This document shows positions 26,975-35,339 of a DNA stretch of 64,000 nt, in pieces (the first letter of the stretch is position 1; each line of letters begins with the position of its first letter). The stretch is from contig JALFYY010000012.1 in NCBI GenBank assembly GCA_022783865.1, positions 1-64,000 of the forward strand, given 5' to 3'. The position numbers and the translations under genes were made by a program. The notes under the pieces are model-generated. The model was not told where the DNA came from, did no database searches, and saw only the letters and a program-made list of their open reading frames with translations. The DNA comes from Bacteroidales bacterium (GTDB lineage: Bacteria > Bacteroidota > Bacteroidia > Bacteroidales > Paludibacteraceae).

Positions 26975-26996
26975 CTCGCGCACCCCTCGCGCACCC
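26975..26996. repeat. two 11-bp units (CTCGCGCACCC)
   Basis: CTCGCGCACCC occurs twice in tandem, the same period as the large arrays at 2467 and 11119 but a wholly different, GC-rich unit. Confidence 0.6.
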
Positions 26997-27175
26997 CTTA
27001 CGTGTTCCTGCGTGATACCGAAATTGTCTTATTCCTGTAGCGTATTCCGGTTGCTTTTCGGGTGTGTTTCGCAATTGTCTTGTTCCTCTTTTGTCGCCTG
27101 CAAATATACAACATTTTTCCCCGAATTCCTTCCCAAACTTTTGGGAATAGCTGTGGAACCGTTCCATTCCCTATA

Positions 27176-27220
27176 TTATAAAAGCAGCCAAACTCTTTCA
27201 TATAGAAAGAATTCGGCTGC
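27176..27220 (-). terminator. terminator of the unknown secreted-protein gene
   Basis: Minus-strand hairpin with GCAGCC/GGCTGC outer stem (27220-27215 with 27189-27184) and TCTTTC/GAAAGA inner stem, followed by TTTTATAATAT. It is 31 bases after the stop of the gene at 27251. Confidence 0.75.
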
Positions 27221-27250
27221 CTGATAATAAATGCAACAATCTATAAAAAC

Positions 27251-27823
27251 CTACAAATCTTCACCATTGGCATGGTTATATTCGTTATCATAGAACATCA
27301 TAATTTTGTATTCCCCATATGATTCTTTTATTATTGTGAACCAAACATGCTTATTATTTACGGCTTGCTCTAAATTATCTGTAATAACAGGATGTTGATA
27401 AAAAATTGCTTGATAGCGTTTATTGTTTACACTCATTTCATATGATATATCTTCGTCTTCAGGGATAGTTTGGTCTTCAAAAATAGAACCATATTTAGAG
27501 TTGTTCTCAAATTGTCGGCAAAGTGCGTTGTATCTGATTTTTATATCGCCTTCGCTTCTGCCGTTTTTATCCTTTACTCCAACTCTCCAAACTTTATTAT
27601 TATTTGTAGCTACACCAATCCAAACCTCTGTTCCATTAAATTCACCTTCTAATGTGTTAGGGTCATAATCAGAACTTTCAAACCCTTTGGCTTTGAGTTT
27701 TTGAATCATGTCTTTTTTGCTTCCATCCACTGGAATACCCAAAAAACGTGTAACATCTCGCTCTTGTGCACACAGACTAAAACTCGTCACAAGGAGCATG
27801 CTAAGAAAAACTAACTTTTTCAT
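27251..27823 (-). CDS. secreted protein of unknown function
   Basis: 190 residues starting with a clear signal peptide (MKKLVFLSMLLVTSFSLCAQ). I do not recognise the family. The mature part is mixed alpha/beta with FLGIPVDGSKKDMIQKLKAKGF, a segment common at the N-terminus of small exported Bacteroides proteins that show an FGLP/FGIPVDG motif. It is monocistronic: a terminator follows and a structured RNA candidate is just upstream. Base composition is lower in GC than its neighbours. The ATG 27823 is chosen because it gives the signal peptide; an upstream in-frame extension has none. Confidence 0.7.
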   Translation of the reverse strand: MKKLVFLSMLLVTSFSLCAQERDVTRFLGIPVDGSKKDMIQKLKAKGFESSDYDPNTLEGEFNGTEVWIGVATNNNKVWRVGVKDKNGRSEGDIKIRYNALCRQFENNSKYGSIFEDQTIPEDEDISYEMSVNNKRYQAIFYQHPVITDNLEQAVNNKHVWFTIIKESYGEYKIMMFYDNEYNHANGEDL

Positions 27824-27872
27824 ATGATAAAGTATTTTGTTGTTCTTCAGTTGCCATAAGAACATTGTAGTA

Positions 27873-28084
27873 CAAATAAAGAAGCGTGGAACTGCAATGC
27901 CACGTCTTAAATCGAAGGTGTAGGAATACCTGTAGTACGGATGTGAATAGCAGCCCACGCTATTGCGTGAGAACCACTATGCTTCTCCTTGTACTACATC
28001 TGAAAATTTCCTACGTTTTCGATTTACAAGATAAGCATAACGCTTCTTTGATAATATGTTGCGGAAAGAGTTTTACCTCAATCC
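27873..28084 (-). ncRNA. candidate structured RNA, 6S-like layout
   Basis: The region folds as one long imperfect hairpin. Closing stem: 27879-27888 with 28041-28050 (AAAGAAGCGT/ACGCTTCTTT, 10 bp). After an asymmetric bubble comes a stem of 27910-27927 with 28009-28026 (15 of 18 positions paired), then 27933-27939 with 27992-27998 (7 bp), then a tip with small hairpins (CACGC/GCGTG at 27958-27970 and GAGAA/TTCTC). The minus strand has a consensus promoter at 28090-28120, and the closing stem ends in TTTATTT on that strand, so transcription leftwards is favoured; length about 212 nt. The bubble contains TATCTTG (28034-28028 on minus), near the -7 consensus, as a 6S mimic might. Against: the three unpaired positions in the middle stem are G-T on the plus strand and would pair better there. 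A MITE is the main alternative. Confidence 0.45.
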
Positions 28085-28089
28085 ATCGA

Positions 28090-28120
28090 CAAAGGTACAA
28101 CTTATTTTCTGTAATGCCAA
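28090..28120 (-). promoter_or_regulatory. promoter of the candidate RNA
   Basis: Minus strand: TTG (28120-28118), 20 bases, TACCTTTG (28097-28090). Full consensus; the start would be about 28084, just before the structured segment. Confidence 0.7.
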
Positions 28121-28145
28121 ATATGGAGGAGAAAATAATTATTAC

Positions 28146-28153
28146 TATCTTTG
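28146..28153 (+). promoter_or_regulatory. ogt promoter (-7 box)
   Basis: TATCTTTG, 20 bases upstream of the ogt ATG, points away from the minus-strand promoter at 28090. The -33 position has ATG instead of TTG, so the promoter may be weak or the leader very short. Confidence 0.6.
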
Positions 28154-28173
28154 CAGTACAAATCTTTTTGCCG

Positions 28174-28689
28174 ATGAAAACAACCCGTACTATCTTCGTC
28201 CAAGCTTATCATGCCCCTTGTGGCGATTTGCTTTTGGGCTCTTTTGGTGACCGACTTTGTCTCTGTGATTGGATAACTAATCATGCGCTTCGTCCATCAA
28301 TTATTCGACGAATGTACAATTGTTTGCATGCTTCGTTCGAAGAACAACTGACACCTGTTATTGCCAACACTATTGCCCAATTGGACGAATATTTTCAAGG
28401 CAAACGCCAATCCTTCGACTTGCCTTTGTTGTTCATCGGGACAGATTTTCAGCAATCCGTTTGGAATGCTCTTTTGTCCATCCCTTTTGGCAAAACTGTT
28501 TCTTATCAGTATGTTGCACAGCAAATCGCAAATCCTTCTTCTGTTCGTGCTGTCGCAAACGCTGTGGGAGCTAATGTATTGTCAGTCATTGTGCCTTGTC
28601 ATCGTGTCATCGGTTCCAATGGTACACTTACTGGTTATGCCGGTGGTTTGCCGGCGAAACAATTTCTCCTTTCTCTCGAACAGAAATAA
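28174..28689 (+). CDS. ogt: methylated-DNA-protein cysteine methyltransferase
   Basis: 171-residue suicide enzyme that removes O6-methyl groups from guanine onto its own cysteine. The active site is C142 in IVPCHRVIGSNG; upstream FGKTVSYQYVA and the helix-turn-helix Arg (SSVRAVANAVGAN) complete the Ogt/Ada C-terminal domain. The N-terminal half is a typical ribonuclease-like fold without an Ada regulatory domain. ATG 28174 follows the -7 box closely; upstream in-frame codons extend into the promoter and RNA region and are rejected. Confidence 0.93.
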   Translation: MKTTRTIFVQAYHAPCGDLLLGSFGDRLCLCDWITNHALRPSIIRRMYNCLHASFEEQLTPVIANTIAQLDEYFQGKRQSFDLPLLFIGTDFQQSVWNALLSIPFGKTVSYQYVAQQIANPSSVRAVANAVGANVLSVIVPCHRVIGSNGTLTGYAGGLPAKQFLLSLEQK

Positions 28690-28691
28690 TG

Positions 28692-28722
28692 CCGTCGGGA
28701 TGTGGGTGTTCGCCCGCATTAT
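28692..28722. repeat. family B palindrome
   Basis: CCGTCGGGATGTGGGTGTTC then GCCCGCATTA: the pattern CTGTCGGnnTGYRGGC, about 5-base loop, GCCYGCATA also found at 26903, 39703 and 57532. The copy lies 3 bases after the ogt stop and could act as its transcription end. Confidence 0.55.
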
Positions 28723-28825
28723 GGCATGAACTGTACAAATTAATGATACTCTGAAATTTTTGACTCTCATCCTGATATTGCCAATATGAATGGTCAATTA
28801 ATGGGATTAATGGATAATCAATAAA

Positions 28826-28856
28826 ACAAAAACTGCAACCGTCATCCGATTGCAGT
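28826..28856 (-). terminator. nqr operon terminator
   Basis: Minus-strand stem ACTGCAA/TTGCAGT (28856-28850 with 28838-28832) followed by TTTTTGTTTT, 24 bases after nqrF. Confidence 0.8.
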
Positions 28857-28879
28857 CATTGTTACTATGAATATGAGGA

Positions 28880-30148
28880 TTATCCTCCAAAGTTGTCATA
28901 CATAATCGATTCCGAGTCAACACCCAGCGAATCCAGCATTGCCACAACGGCTTTCGACATCGGACCCGGACCGCACATGTAGTATTCGATATCTTCAGGT
29001 GCTTCGTGGTCTTTCAGATAAGTTTCGTACATCACATTATGCACAAAGCCCGGAGTATATTTTACGCCGGCTGCATCTGCAGCAGGATCCGGACGGTCCA
29101 ATGCCAAATGGAAATGGAAGTTCGGGAACTCTTTCTCCAATCCTAAGAAGTCTTCCAAATAGAATACTTCGTTCAACGCACGGGCACCATAGAAATAGTG
29201 CATTTCGCGGTCGGTGGTATGAAGCGTCTTGGTCATGTGCATAATCTGTGCGCGCAATGGAGCCATACCGGCACCACCGCCTACCCAAATCATTTCGTTC
29301 TTTGTGTCGAAGTGAGGATGAAAATCACCGTAAGGACCCGACATCATCACTTTGTCTCCCGGTTTCAACGAGAAAATATACGAAGATGCAATACCCGGAT
29401 TCACATCCATAAAGCCTGAACGGTCAGGTTTGAACGGAGGTGTTGCAATACGAACGGTCAACATAAATACGTTGCCTTCGGCAGGGTAGTTGGCCATCGA
29501 ATAAGCACGAATCGTGTCCTCGGGGTTCGTACAATGCAAATCGAACATCTTGAATTTCTCCCATGCCGGTACGTATTCTGCGCCAATCAAGTCGCGGTCA
29601 TAGTCTGCATAGTTGATGTTGTCGAATTTCGGGATTCTGATTTGTGCGTAAGAACCGGGGATAAAGTCCATATGAGCTCCTTCCGGAAGCTGTACTTTGA
29701 ACTCCTTGATGAAAGTTGCCACGTTCTTGTTGCTAATCACTGTACATTCGTATTCTTTTACGCCCAATACCGATTCCGGTACTTTGATCGACAAGTCTTG
29801 TTTCACTTTCACTTGGCAACCCAAACGCCAGTGGTCTTTCAGTTGTTTGCGTGTAAAGTGTACCGTTTCGGTAGGCAATACTTCGCCTCCGCCTTCCAAT
29901 ACTTGGCATTTGCATTGTGCGCACGAACCTTTACCACCGCAAGCCGATGGCAGGAAGATACCTGCACTGGCAACCGACGAAAGCAACGAGCCGCCCGAAG
30001 GAATCTCGGCAGTCTTGTCACCGTTGATGGTAAGTTTCACGTTGCCCGAAGCCACCAAATACTTCTTGGCTACCAAAAGAACTACTACAAGCAGGAGTAT
30101 CACGGCAAGGAACACTCCGATAGATAGTAAAATTGCTGTTGTATTCAT
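28880..30148 (-). CDS. nqrF: Na+-translocating NADH:quinone reductase subunit F
   Basis: 422-residue entry subunit: takes electrons from NADH through FAD and a [2Fe-2S] centre to the rest of the NQR complex. One N-terminal membrane helix (4-27); ferredoxin domain with C70, C76, C79 and C111, the same numbering as in Vibrio cholerae; FAD site RAYSMANYP; NADH domain with WVGGGAGMAPLRAQ, YFYGAR and the C-terminal Y/F. It is separated from nqrE by two AT-rich lipoprotein genes, whereas nqrA-F is normally one uninterrupted block. No consensus promoter is visible directly upstream, so expression may depend on readthrough. Confidence 0.97.
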   Translation of the reverse strand: MNTTAILLSIGVFLAVILLLVVVLLVAKKYLVASGNVKLTINGDKTAEIPSGGSLLSSVASAGIFLPSACGGKGSCAQCKCQVLEGGGEVLPTETVHFTRKQLKDHWRLGCQVKVKQDLSIKVPESVLGVKEYECTVISNKNVATFIKEFKVQLPEGAHMDFIPGSYAQIRIPKFDNINYADYDRDLIGAEYVPAWEKFKMFDLHCTNPEDTIRAYSMANYPAEGNVFMLTVRIATPPFKPDRSGFMDVNPGIASSYIFSLKPGDKVMMSGPYGDFHPHFDTKNEMIWVGGGAGMAPLRAQIMHMTKTLHTTDREMHYFYGARALNEVFYLEDFLGLEKEFPNFHFHLALDRPDPAADAAGVKYTPGFVHNVMYETYLKDHEAPEDIEYYMCGPGPMSKAVVAMLDSLGVDSESIMYDNFGG

Positions 30149-30201
30149 TGTTCTTTAATTTATTTGCTTATTAACTTTAATGCTTAATTCTATTCCGTTT
30201 T

Positions 30202-30621
30202 TTATTCCGGCCGATATTCATACAACCATTTGCTGCCTATTGCACCATATACGAATGTTGTGTCAATTTCCGTCCATAACTTATCCTCCACAGGGCTGAT
30301 ATACAAAAGCGTATCACCTTTGGTAGTAGAAAATAACATATCAGTAAAAGTGCTATGTGGATGTGCATAAGGTAATGGCATCACTGTATCTGTCTCATTC
30401 TTTCTATATAGAATGCTAATCTCACCTTTGGATAATGCGATAGTATTGTAATAGTCATCTCTCCATCCTTCATTTTCAATATGGTATGAGCATACTACAC
30501 TATCGTTTGATAGATTGGCAACATAATATTTATAATGAGAAGGTCCTGTAGGATCAATTTCGCAACTATAAAAAGTTGTTAATATAAATAATAAACTAAA
30601 AATATATCTATAATGTTTCAT
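30202..30621 (-). CDS. small lipoprotein of unknown function
   Basis: 139 residues with a lipobox ending at C20 (TTFYSC). The mature part is about 120 residues, probably beta-rich (YKYYVANLSNDSVVCSYHIENEGW); I do not recognise the family. Clearly AT-richer than the nqr genes on both sides. It lies 10 bases downstream of the astacin-like lipoprotein gene, suggesting a two-gene unit acquired together. Confidence 0.7.
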   Translation of the reverse strand: MKHYRYIFSLLFILTTFYSCEIDPTGPSHYKYYVANLSNDSVVCSYHIENEGWRDDYYNTIALSKGEISILYRKNETDTVMPLPYAHPHSTFTDMLFSTTKGDTLLYISPVEDKLWTEIDTTFVYGAIGSKWLYEYRPE

Positions 30622-30631
30622 AATATGTAAG

Positions 30632-31927
30632 TTAATTGTAAATACTGCGAATATATAATTTGTCACTTTCACTCAAAGTTGATGGTTGTGCAAATGTTGT
30701 TCCATCTTTTTTAGTCATTACAGGAATGGTATCGTTATTTGCAACAAAACCATTTGCATAACTTCCATATAACATTATAGATTCATAATCAAAAGGCCCG
30801 TATGTCGTTACAGATGATTCTGGATATTTACGATAGTGAGTTTTCCAATTTGCTTGAATGTTATTAAAGTCAACGTTAATGTAACAATCTCTATCAGGAC
30901 GACAATGTTCATGTTTTAATGAGAGAGTATGCCCTAGTTCATGTAAACAAGTTCCTTTCTCTGCATCAGTGATATGTATATATGCCCATGGTACGGCACC
31001 TAAAGAAGACATTCCACCGGACCCCTTAAGATCCGATTTGTTAGATAGACAGACATGGTAATGGCATCCAATTCCCCATCTAAATCTATTCCAACCGTTA
31101 TCTTTTATTTCTACAAAGTGAATTGCATGATTTGCAGCTTCTTCCCATTCGTCCATTGCTTCTCGCATAACATCCATTGGGCAAGTCCCTTTATAATTAC
31201 GATATTTGATATCTGATAACCATTTGGAAATGAGGTGATATCTAACAACACGTTGAGGCTGTACTTCTGATTGTGTTGATGCATTTGATCTCCAACAACC
31301 GCAATCATCCTCCTCATAATATTCATCAGTATTATATTGTTCATGCTCCAAAGGGATTTCATTCTCTTGATGATAAAGAATATCTATTTTACTATATCCC
31401 ACTTCACCTTTGAAAGTAAGTATAATATCTTCTGCGTCGCATACTTCATTTTCTCCTAAATATTGATCAATAATAGGGAATGTATTTAGTTCTTCAGCAA
31501 GTTGTTCATATAGCATATTGAAGAAAATATCCTCCTCTGATCCCTCTAAGTCCGTATCCTCTAAATTTTCCTTACCAAAGTGCATATAACTTGATTCTAT
31601 AAACAATCGTTTTTTAGATTCAATATCACGTCCTGTTATTTCGATATTCCATTCACCCATATAATCTAAAGCAAGATCTAAATACTTATTCATAATATAA
31701 GTATATGGTTGATTAGCTTTTAACTCATCTCCATAATAGGCGTAGTATTCAAGGGCAGAATAAATTGTATTATCATCATCAACTGCTACATCTGTGGGGG
31801 GAATACTATCGCATGGCGCAGTCTTACGTTGTAGGTCTAAAGTATTATCTATTGTATTTGTACAAGCCACACAAAAAATAATGCTTAAAATAGTAAGGCA
31901 TTGGAAAATTATTTTATTCATATTCAT
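30632..31927 (-). CDS. astacin-like (M12) metallopeptidase lipoprotein
   Basis: 431 residues. The signal peptide ends at C22 (FCVAC), so the protein is probably outer-membrane anchored. Zinc site: H329, E330, H333 and H339 in HELGHTLSLKHEH, followed by CRPDRD, which matches the astacin HExxHxxGxxHExxRxDRD motif except Ser for the usual Gly. A Met-turn SIMLYGSYA follows about 45 residues later, with Leu for the usual His. The N-terminal 230 residues are an acidic region of unknown fold, perhaps a propeptide. AT-rich codon use unlike the nqr genes it separates points to acquisition by transfer. Target unknown. Confidence 0.85.
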   Translation of the reverse strand: MNMNKIIFQCLTILSIIFCVACTNTIDNTLDLQRKTAPCDSIPPTDVAVDDDNTIYSALEYYAYYGDELKANQPYTYIMNKYLDLALDYMGEWNIEITGRDIESKKRLFIESSYMHFGKENLEDTDLEGSEEDIFFNMLYEQLAEELNTFPIIDQYLGENEVCDAEDIILTFKGEVGYSKIDILYHQENEIPLEHEQYNTDEYYEEDDCGCWRSNASTQSEVQPQRVVRYHLISKWLSDIKYRNYKGTCPMDVMREAMDEWEEAANHAIHFVEIKDNGWNRFRWGIGCHYHVCLSNKSDLKGSGGMSSLGAVPWAYIHITDAEKGTCLHELGHTLSLKHEHCRPDRDCYINVDFNNIQANWKTHYRKYPESSVTTYGPFDYESIMLYGSYANGFVANNDTIPVMTKKDGTTFAQPSTLSESDKLYIRSIYN

Positions 31928-31942
31928 TATTTCTCATTATTA

Positions 31943-32569
31943 TTAGATGTTAAGTCCGCTAAAGCACATAAATGCCATAGCCATCAAACCTACAGTAATA
32001 AACGTGATGCCCAAGCCCTGCAAAGGTTTCGGTACATCGTTGTATTCCATTTTTTCGCGGATACCTGCCAAGCAGCAGATCGCCATCAACCAACCGATAC
32101 CCGAGCCCAAGGCGTAGCTAACAGAGTCCCAGAAACTGGTAATGGCTTTCGGGTCAAGTGCGTCTAAACCAATACGTTGTTGCATAAAGAGCGAACCACC
32201 CATGATGGCGCAGTTTACGGCAATCAATGGCAAGAATATACCCAACGAAGCATACAGCGACGGAGAGAAGCGTTCTACAATCATTTCCACCAATTGCACG
32301 ATAGCGGCAATCACAGCAATGAAGATAATAAAACTCAGATAACTCAAGTCAACGCCTTCTGCAATGCAGTTCGGACCGAGTACATACACTTGGAGCAAGT
32401 AGTTGATGGGTAGGGTGATAAGTAGCACGAATACCACTGCTACACCCAAACCGGCACTTGTTTTCACATTTTTCGATACTGCCAAGTATGAGCACATACC
32501 CAAGAAGTAGGCGAAAATCATATTGTCTGCAAATATACTGCGGACGAATAAACTTAATGCGTGTTCCAT
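31943..32569 (-). CDS. nqrE: Na+-NQR subunit E
   Basis: 208-residue six-helix membrane subunit. C26 and C120, which with two NqrD cysteines hold the intramembrane iron centre in V. cholerae, are present at identical positions (LGMCSYLA and AVNCAIMGG). Inverted topology with NqrD is a family property. It ends 16 bases before the astacin gene. Confidence 0.97.
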   Translation of the reverse strand: MEHALSLFVRSIFADNMIFAYFLGMCSYLAVSKNVKTSAGLGVAVVFVLLITLPINYLLQVYVLGPNCIAEGVDLSYLSFIIFIAVIAAIVQLVEMIVERFSPSLYASLGIFLPLIAVNCAIMGGSLFMQQRIGLDALDPKAITSFWDSVSYALGSGIGWLMAICCLAGIREKMEYNDVPKPLQGLGITFITVGLMAMAFMCFSGLNI

Positions 32570-32625
32570 AATTATTTCTTATTGATGAGCGCTCACTGAT
32601 TGCTCAGCATTGCGCACACTGTGTT

Positions 32626-33249
32626 TTACTTCTTTTCTTCTTTGTTAATACTCCTGTGAAGCCATATTACGCAGCCTACCAATATCAGTGCCATCGCGGG
32701 CATCATCATCATGCCGCAGTTCGTGTAACCTGCTTCATACCAGCTGTTTGGAATAACCTGATAGCCAAACAACGTACCACTGCCCAAGAGTTCACGGAAG
32801 AAGGCTACAATCACCAGAATGATGGCATAACCGAATCCGTTGCCCAATCCGTCTAATAGCGAATCCCATGGTTTGTTGGTCATTGCAAAGGCTTCTAAAC
32901 GTCCCATTAGGATGCAGTTGGTAATAATCAGTCCGATATAAACCGACAACTGTACTGCCACGTCGTATGCAAACGCTTTCAGTACTTCACTTACCAATGT
33001 TACCAATGCGGCTACCACTACCAATTGCACGATAATACGGATACGCATCGGAATAGTGTTGCGTATCAGCGATACCACAACGTTGCTCAATGCCACAATT
33101 ATCGTTACGGCAATACCCATTACCAAAGCAGGTTTCAGTTGCACGGTGACAGCCAATGCCGAACAAATACCTAATATCTGTACTACTACGGGGTTGTTTG
33201 CATTCAACGGACCGAGCAGTGTGTCTTTTGTCTTTTGTGAAAGTGCCAT
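32626..33249 (-). CDS. nqrD: Na+-NQR subunit D
   Basis: 207-residue six-helix membrane subunit, homologous to NqrE. C29 (LGICSALA) and C112 (IITNCILMGR) correspond to the iron-centre ligands. GRLEAFA is the family helix cap. Starts 2 bases after nqrC ends. Confidence 0.97.
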   Translation of the reverse strand: MALSQKTKDTLLGPLNANNPVVVQILGICSALAVTVQLKPALVMGIAVTIIVALSNVVVSLIRNTIPMRIRIIVQLVVVAALVTLVSEVLKAFAYDVAVQLSVYIGLIITNCILMGRLEAFAMTNKPWDSLLDGLGNGFGYAIILVIVAFFRELLGSGTLFGYQVIPNSWYEAGYTNCGMMMMPAMALILVGCVIWLHRSINKEEKK

Positions 33250-33251
33250 AT

Positions 33252-34046
33252 TTATTCCTCCTCTGTATTGATAGGTTCAATTGCTGCAGCAACATCCGGT
33301 TCGGTTGCTTCTTCTGTTGTGTTGCTCAGGAACTGAGCGTAGGCGGTCAAAGTGCTGTTTATCATAGCCTCTACACCTTTCGATGTAATGGTCGCACCCG
33401 ACAATGCATCCACTTGTTCCATACTTTCGGCTATATTACCGGGTTTCATAATGCCCAATCCTGACACTTGTCCGTCGTGCAAAATATGTTTGCCGATGAA
33501 ACTGTCTTGGAACTTCGGATTGGTGATTTCGCCACCCAAACCGGGCGTCTCGCTGGCGTGATTGAAATAAGTACCGTAGATGGTATTCTTGTCATCATCC
33601 AGAGCCATATAGCCCCAAATAGCACCCCACAAACCGGCACCGTTCATCGGAATAATATATTTCGTTGCGCCTTCCAATGTAGCAACATATATCTTCTGTC
33701 CGTCTGCCAAAGTCTGTTCCTGTATCACTTCTGCATACAGAGCATCTACATCTTGCCCTTTCAGGTCAATATTGAGCGACGATAAAATCTGTTTCTTTGT
33801 ATCAAGAGCGATGTTGGCTTCCTGCCTGGGCTTCAGTGCCATCGACACTACCGACAACAATACTGCCACTATCACTACGATAACGGTTGCATAAACTATC
33901 GTATATACGTTACTGTTGGTGTTCAATCCCTTTTGTTTCACCTCTACAAACACACCTTTTTGGTGACACAGAGGGCATTCTTCAGGGGCTTTGTCTCCTA
34001 TGTGGACATAGCCGCATACGGAGCATACAAATTTCTTCTTTTTCAT
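33252..34046 (-). CDS. nqrC: Na+-NQR subunit C with an N-terminal rubredoxin-like domain
   Basis: 264 residues. The NqrC part starts at residue 41 (LNTNSNVYTIVYATV): one membrane helix (47-70) and a periplasmic FMN-binding domain whose FMN attachment Thr is T219 in DALSGATITS. Before it lie about 40 extra residues with C8-S-V-C11-G-Y and C24-P-L-C27 (spacing 12), the rubredoxin/rubrerythrin knuckle pattern CxxCGY...CPxC with APEECP. The frame is continuous over 33927-34046 and residue 41 is encoded by TTG where ordinary NqrC proteins have their initiator Met, so the fusion is built into the gene. With the NqrC N-terminus inside the cell, the added metal site would be cytoplasmic. The second and third residues are lysine runs (MKKKK), and the start is clear. 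Confidence 0.95.
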   Translation of the reverse strand: MKKKKFVCSVCGYVHIGDKAPEECPLCHQKGVFVEVKQKGLNTNSNVYTIVYATVIVVIVAVLLSVVSMALKPRQEANIALDTKKQILSSLNIDLKGQDVDALYAEVIQEQTLADGQKIYVATLEGATKYIIPMNGAGLWGAIWGYMALDDDKNTIYGTYFNHASETPGLGGEITNPKFQDSFIGKHILHDGQVSGLGIMKPGNIAESMEQVDALSGATITSKGVEAMINSTLTAYAQFLSNTTEEATEPDVAAAIEPINTEEE

Positions 34047-34130
34047 ATTCTATCTGTAATTATTCTGCTTCCAATCCGTCTTCGCCTGCATTTTCATTCC
34101 CATTCTGCGGATGGTTGGTCAGATAAATGT

Positions 34131-35336
34131 TTATTTTACACTACTCCGTTTCAAGCGTTTCTTGATATTTACTTGCACTACGCACCAGTCAATCAGTGGA
34201 GCAAATGCGTTCATAAGCAAGATACTCAGCATCATACCTTCCGGATATCCCGGGTTCAACACGCGGATAACGATAGCCATCATACCGATCAGGAAACCGT
34301 ATATCCATTTGCCTGTTTCCGTACGGGCGGAAGTAACAGGGTCAGTTGCCATAAATACTGCACCGAAAGCAAATCCGCCTAATACCAAATGCATATACCA
34401 AGGCGTTTGTGCAGCAGCCGTTTCAATGCCGCCGATATTGAATAGGAAAGCCGTCAAGCCGCCGCCTACAAATATACTCAGCATCGTTTTCCAGCTTGCA
34501 ATGCCGGTAATGAGCAACAAGCAGGCACCAAGCAAAATGGCAATCACACTCGTCTCACCGACACTACCGGGAATCAAACCGCAGAATGCGTCCCAAAAAC
34601 CGATGGGGTCACCCACTATGTTGGTCAGTGTAGTCGTTGGCTCTGTGGCGGTTGCTATCTGACCGAGTGGAGTAGCACCCGAGAATCCGTCAACCAATGT
34701 TTGACCGTTGTCCCAACCCCATGTACCTTCTGTGCGGACAAACACTTTGTCGCCTGACATTTTGGTCGGGTAAGCAAAGAAGAGGAATGCACGGGTAATC
34801 AATGCAACATTGAAGATGTTGTAGCCTGTGCCGCCGAATATCTCTTTGGCGAAAATCACTGCAAAAGCAGTTGCTATTGCCACCATCCATAGGGGAGTGT
34901 CAATAGGTACAATCAGTGGAATCAGAAAGCCTGTTACTAAGAATCCTTCTTGTATCTCTTCCTTTTTCCATTGTGCCACCGTAAACTCTATACCCAAACC
35001 TACTACATAGCTTACGATAATATAAGGTAATACTGCCAACAGACCGAAAGCGAATGTTGCCCAGAAACCTGCGTCCTGACCTGTTGCCAGGAAATGCTGG
35101 TAACCTACATTGTACATACCGAACAGCATGGCAGGTACCAATGCCAATACTACCATAATCATCGTACGCTTCGAGTCGTTCGCATCGTGGATTTGCGATC
35201 CGATACGTTTCTGAGTGGTGTTGGGGGTAAAGAGGAAAGTCTCAAAACCGTCAAACACGCTATGAAATGCGTGCAGTTTGCCGCCTTCCGAGAATGTGGG
35301 GCGGATCTTTTCTACTAATTTGTATAATGCTTTCAT
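34131..35336 (-). CDS. nqrB: Na+-NQR subunit B
   Basis: 401-residue main sodium-channel subunit with ten membrane segments, a covalent FMN on T222 (DGFSGATPLG) and a riboflavin site. GGTGYNIFNVALITRAFLFFAYP and the MATDPVTSARTETGKWIYG motif are diagnostic. It lies 3 bases after nqrA; an 84-base gap separates it from nqrC, without a visible promoter or terminator. Confidence 0.97.
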   Translation of the reverse strand: MKALYKLVEKIRPTFSEGGKLHAFHSVFDGFETFLFTPNTTQKRIGSQIHDANDSKRTMIMVVLALVPAMLFGMYNVGYQHFLATGQDAGFWATFAFGLLAVLPYIIVSYVVGLGIEFTVAQWKKEEIQEGFLVTGFLIPLIVPIDTPLWMVAIATAFAVIFAKEIFGGTGYNIFNVALITRAFLFFAYPTKMSGDKVFVRTEGTWGWDNGQTLVDGFSGATPLGQIATATEPTTTLTNIVGDPIGFWDAFCGLIPGSVGETSVIAILLGACLLLITGIASWKTMLSIFVGGGLTAFLFNIGGIETAAAQTPWYMHLVLGGFAFGAVFMATDPVTSARTETGKWIYGFLIGMMAIVIRVLNPGYPEGMMLSILLMNAFAPLIDWCVVQVNIKKRLKRSSVK

Positions 35337-35339
35337 AAC

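Noticed and set aside
26597..27220. CRISPR array suspected because of repeated hairpins
   Set aside because: Spacing between palindromes is irregular, copies differ, and no cas genes are in the window.
26943..27224. Short open frames on both strands
   Set aside because: Composition is repeat-like, no promoter at proper spacing or recognisable sequence; the minus-strand TATATTTG near 27108 lacks a -33 element at the right distance.
27886..28173. Longer methyltransferase with an N-terminal extension
   Set aside because: The extension runs through the structured RNA candidate and the ogt promoter and has no resemblance to Ada domains.
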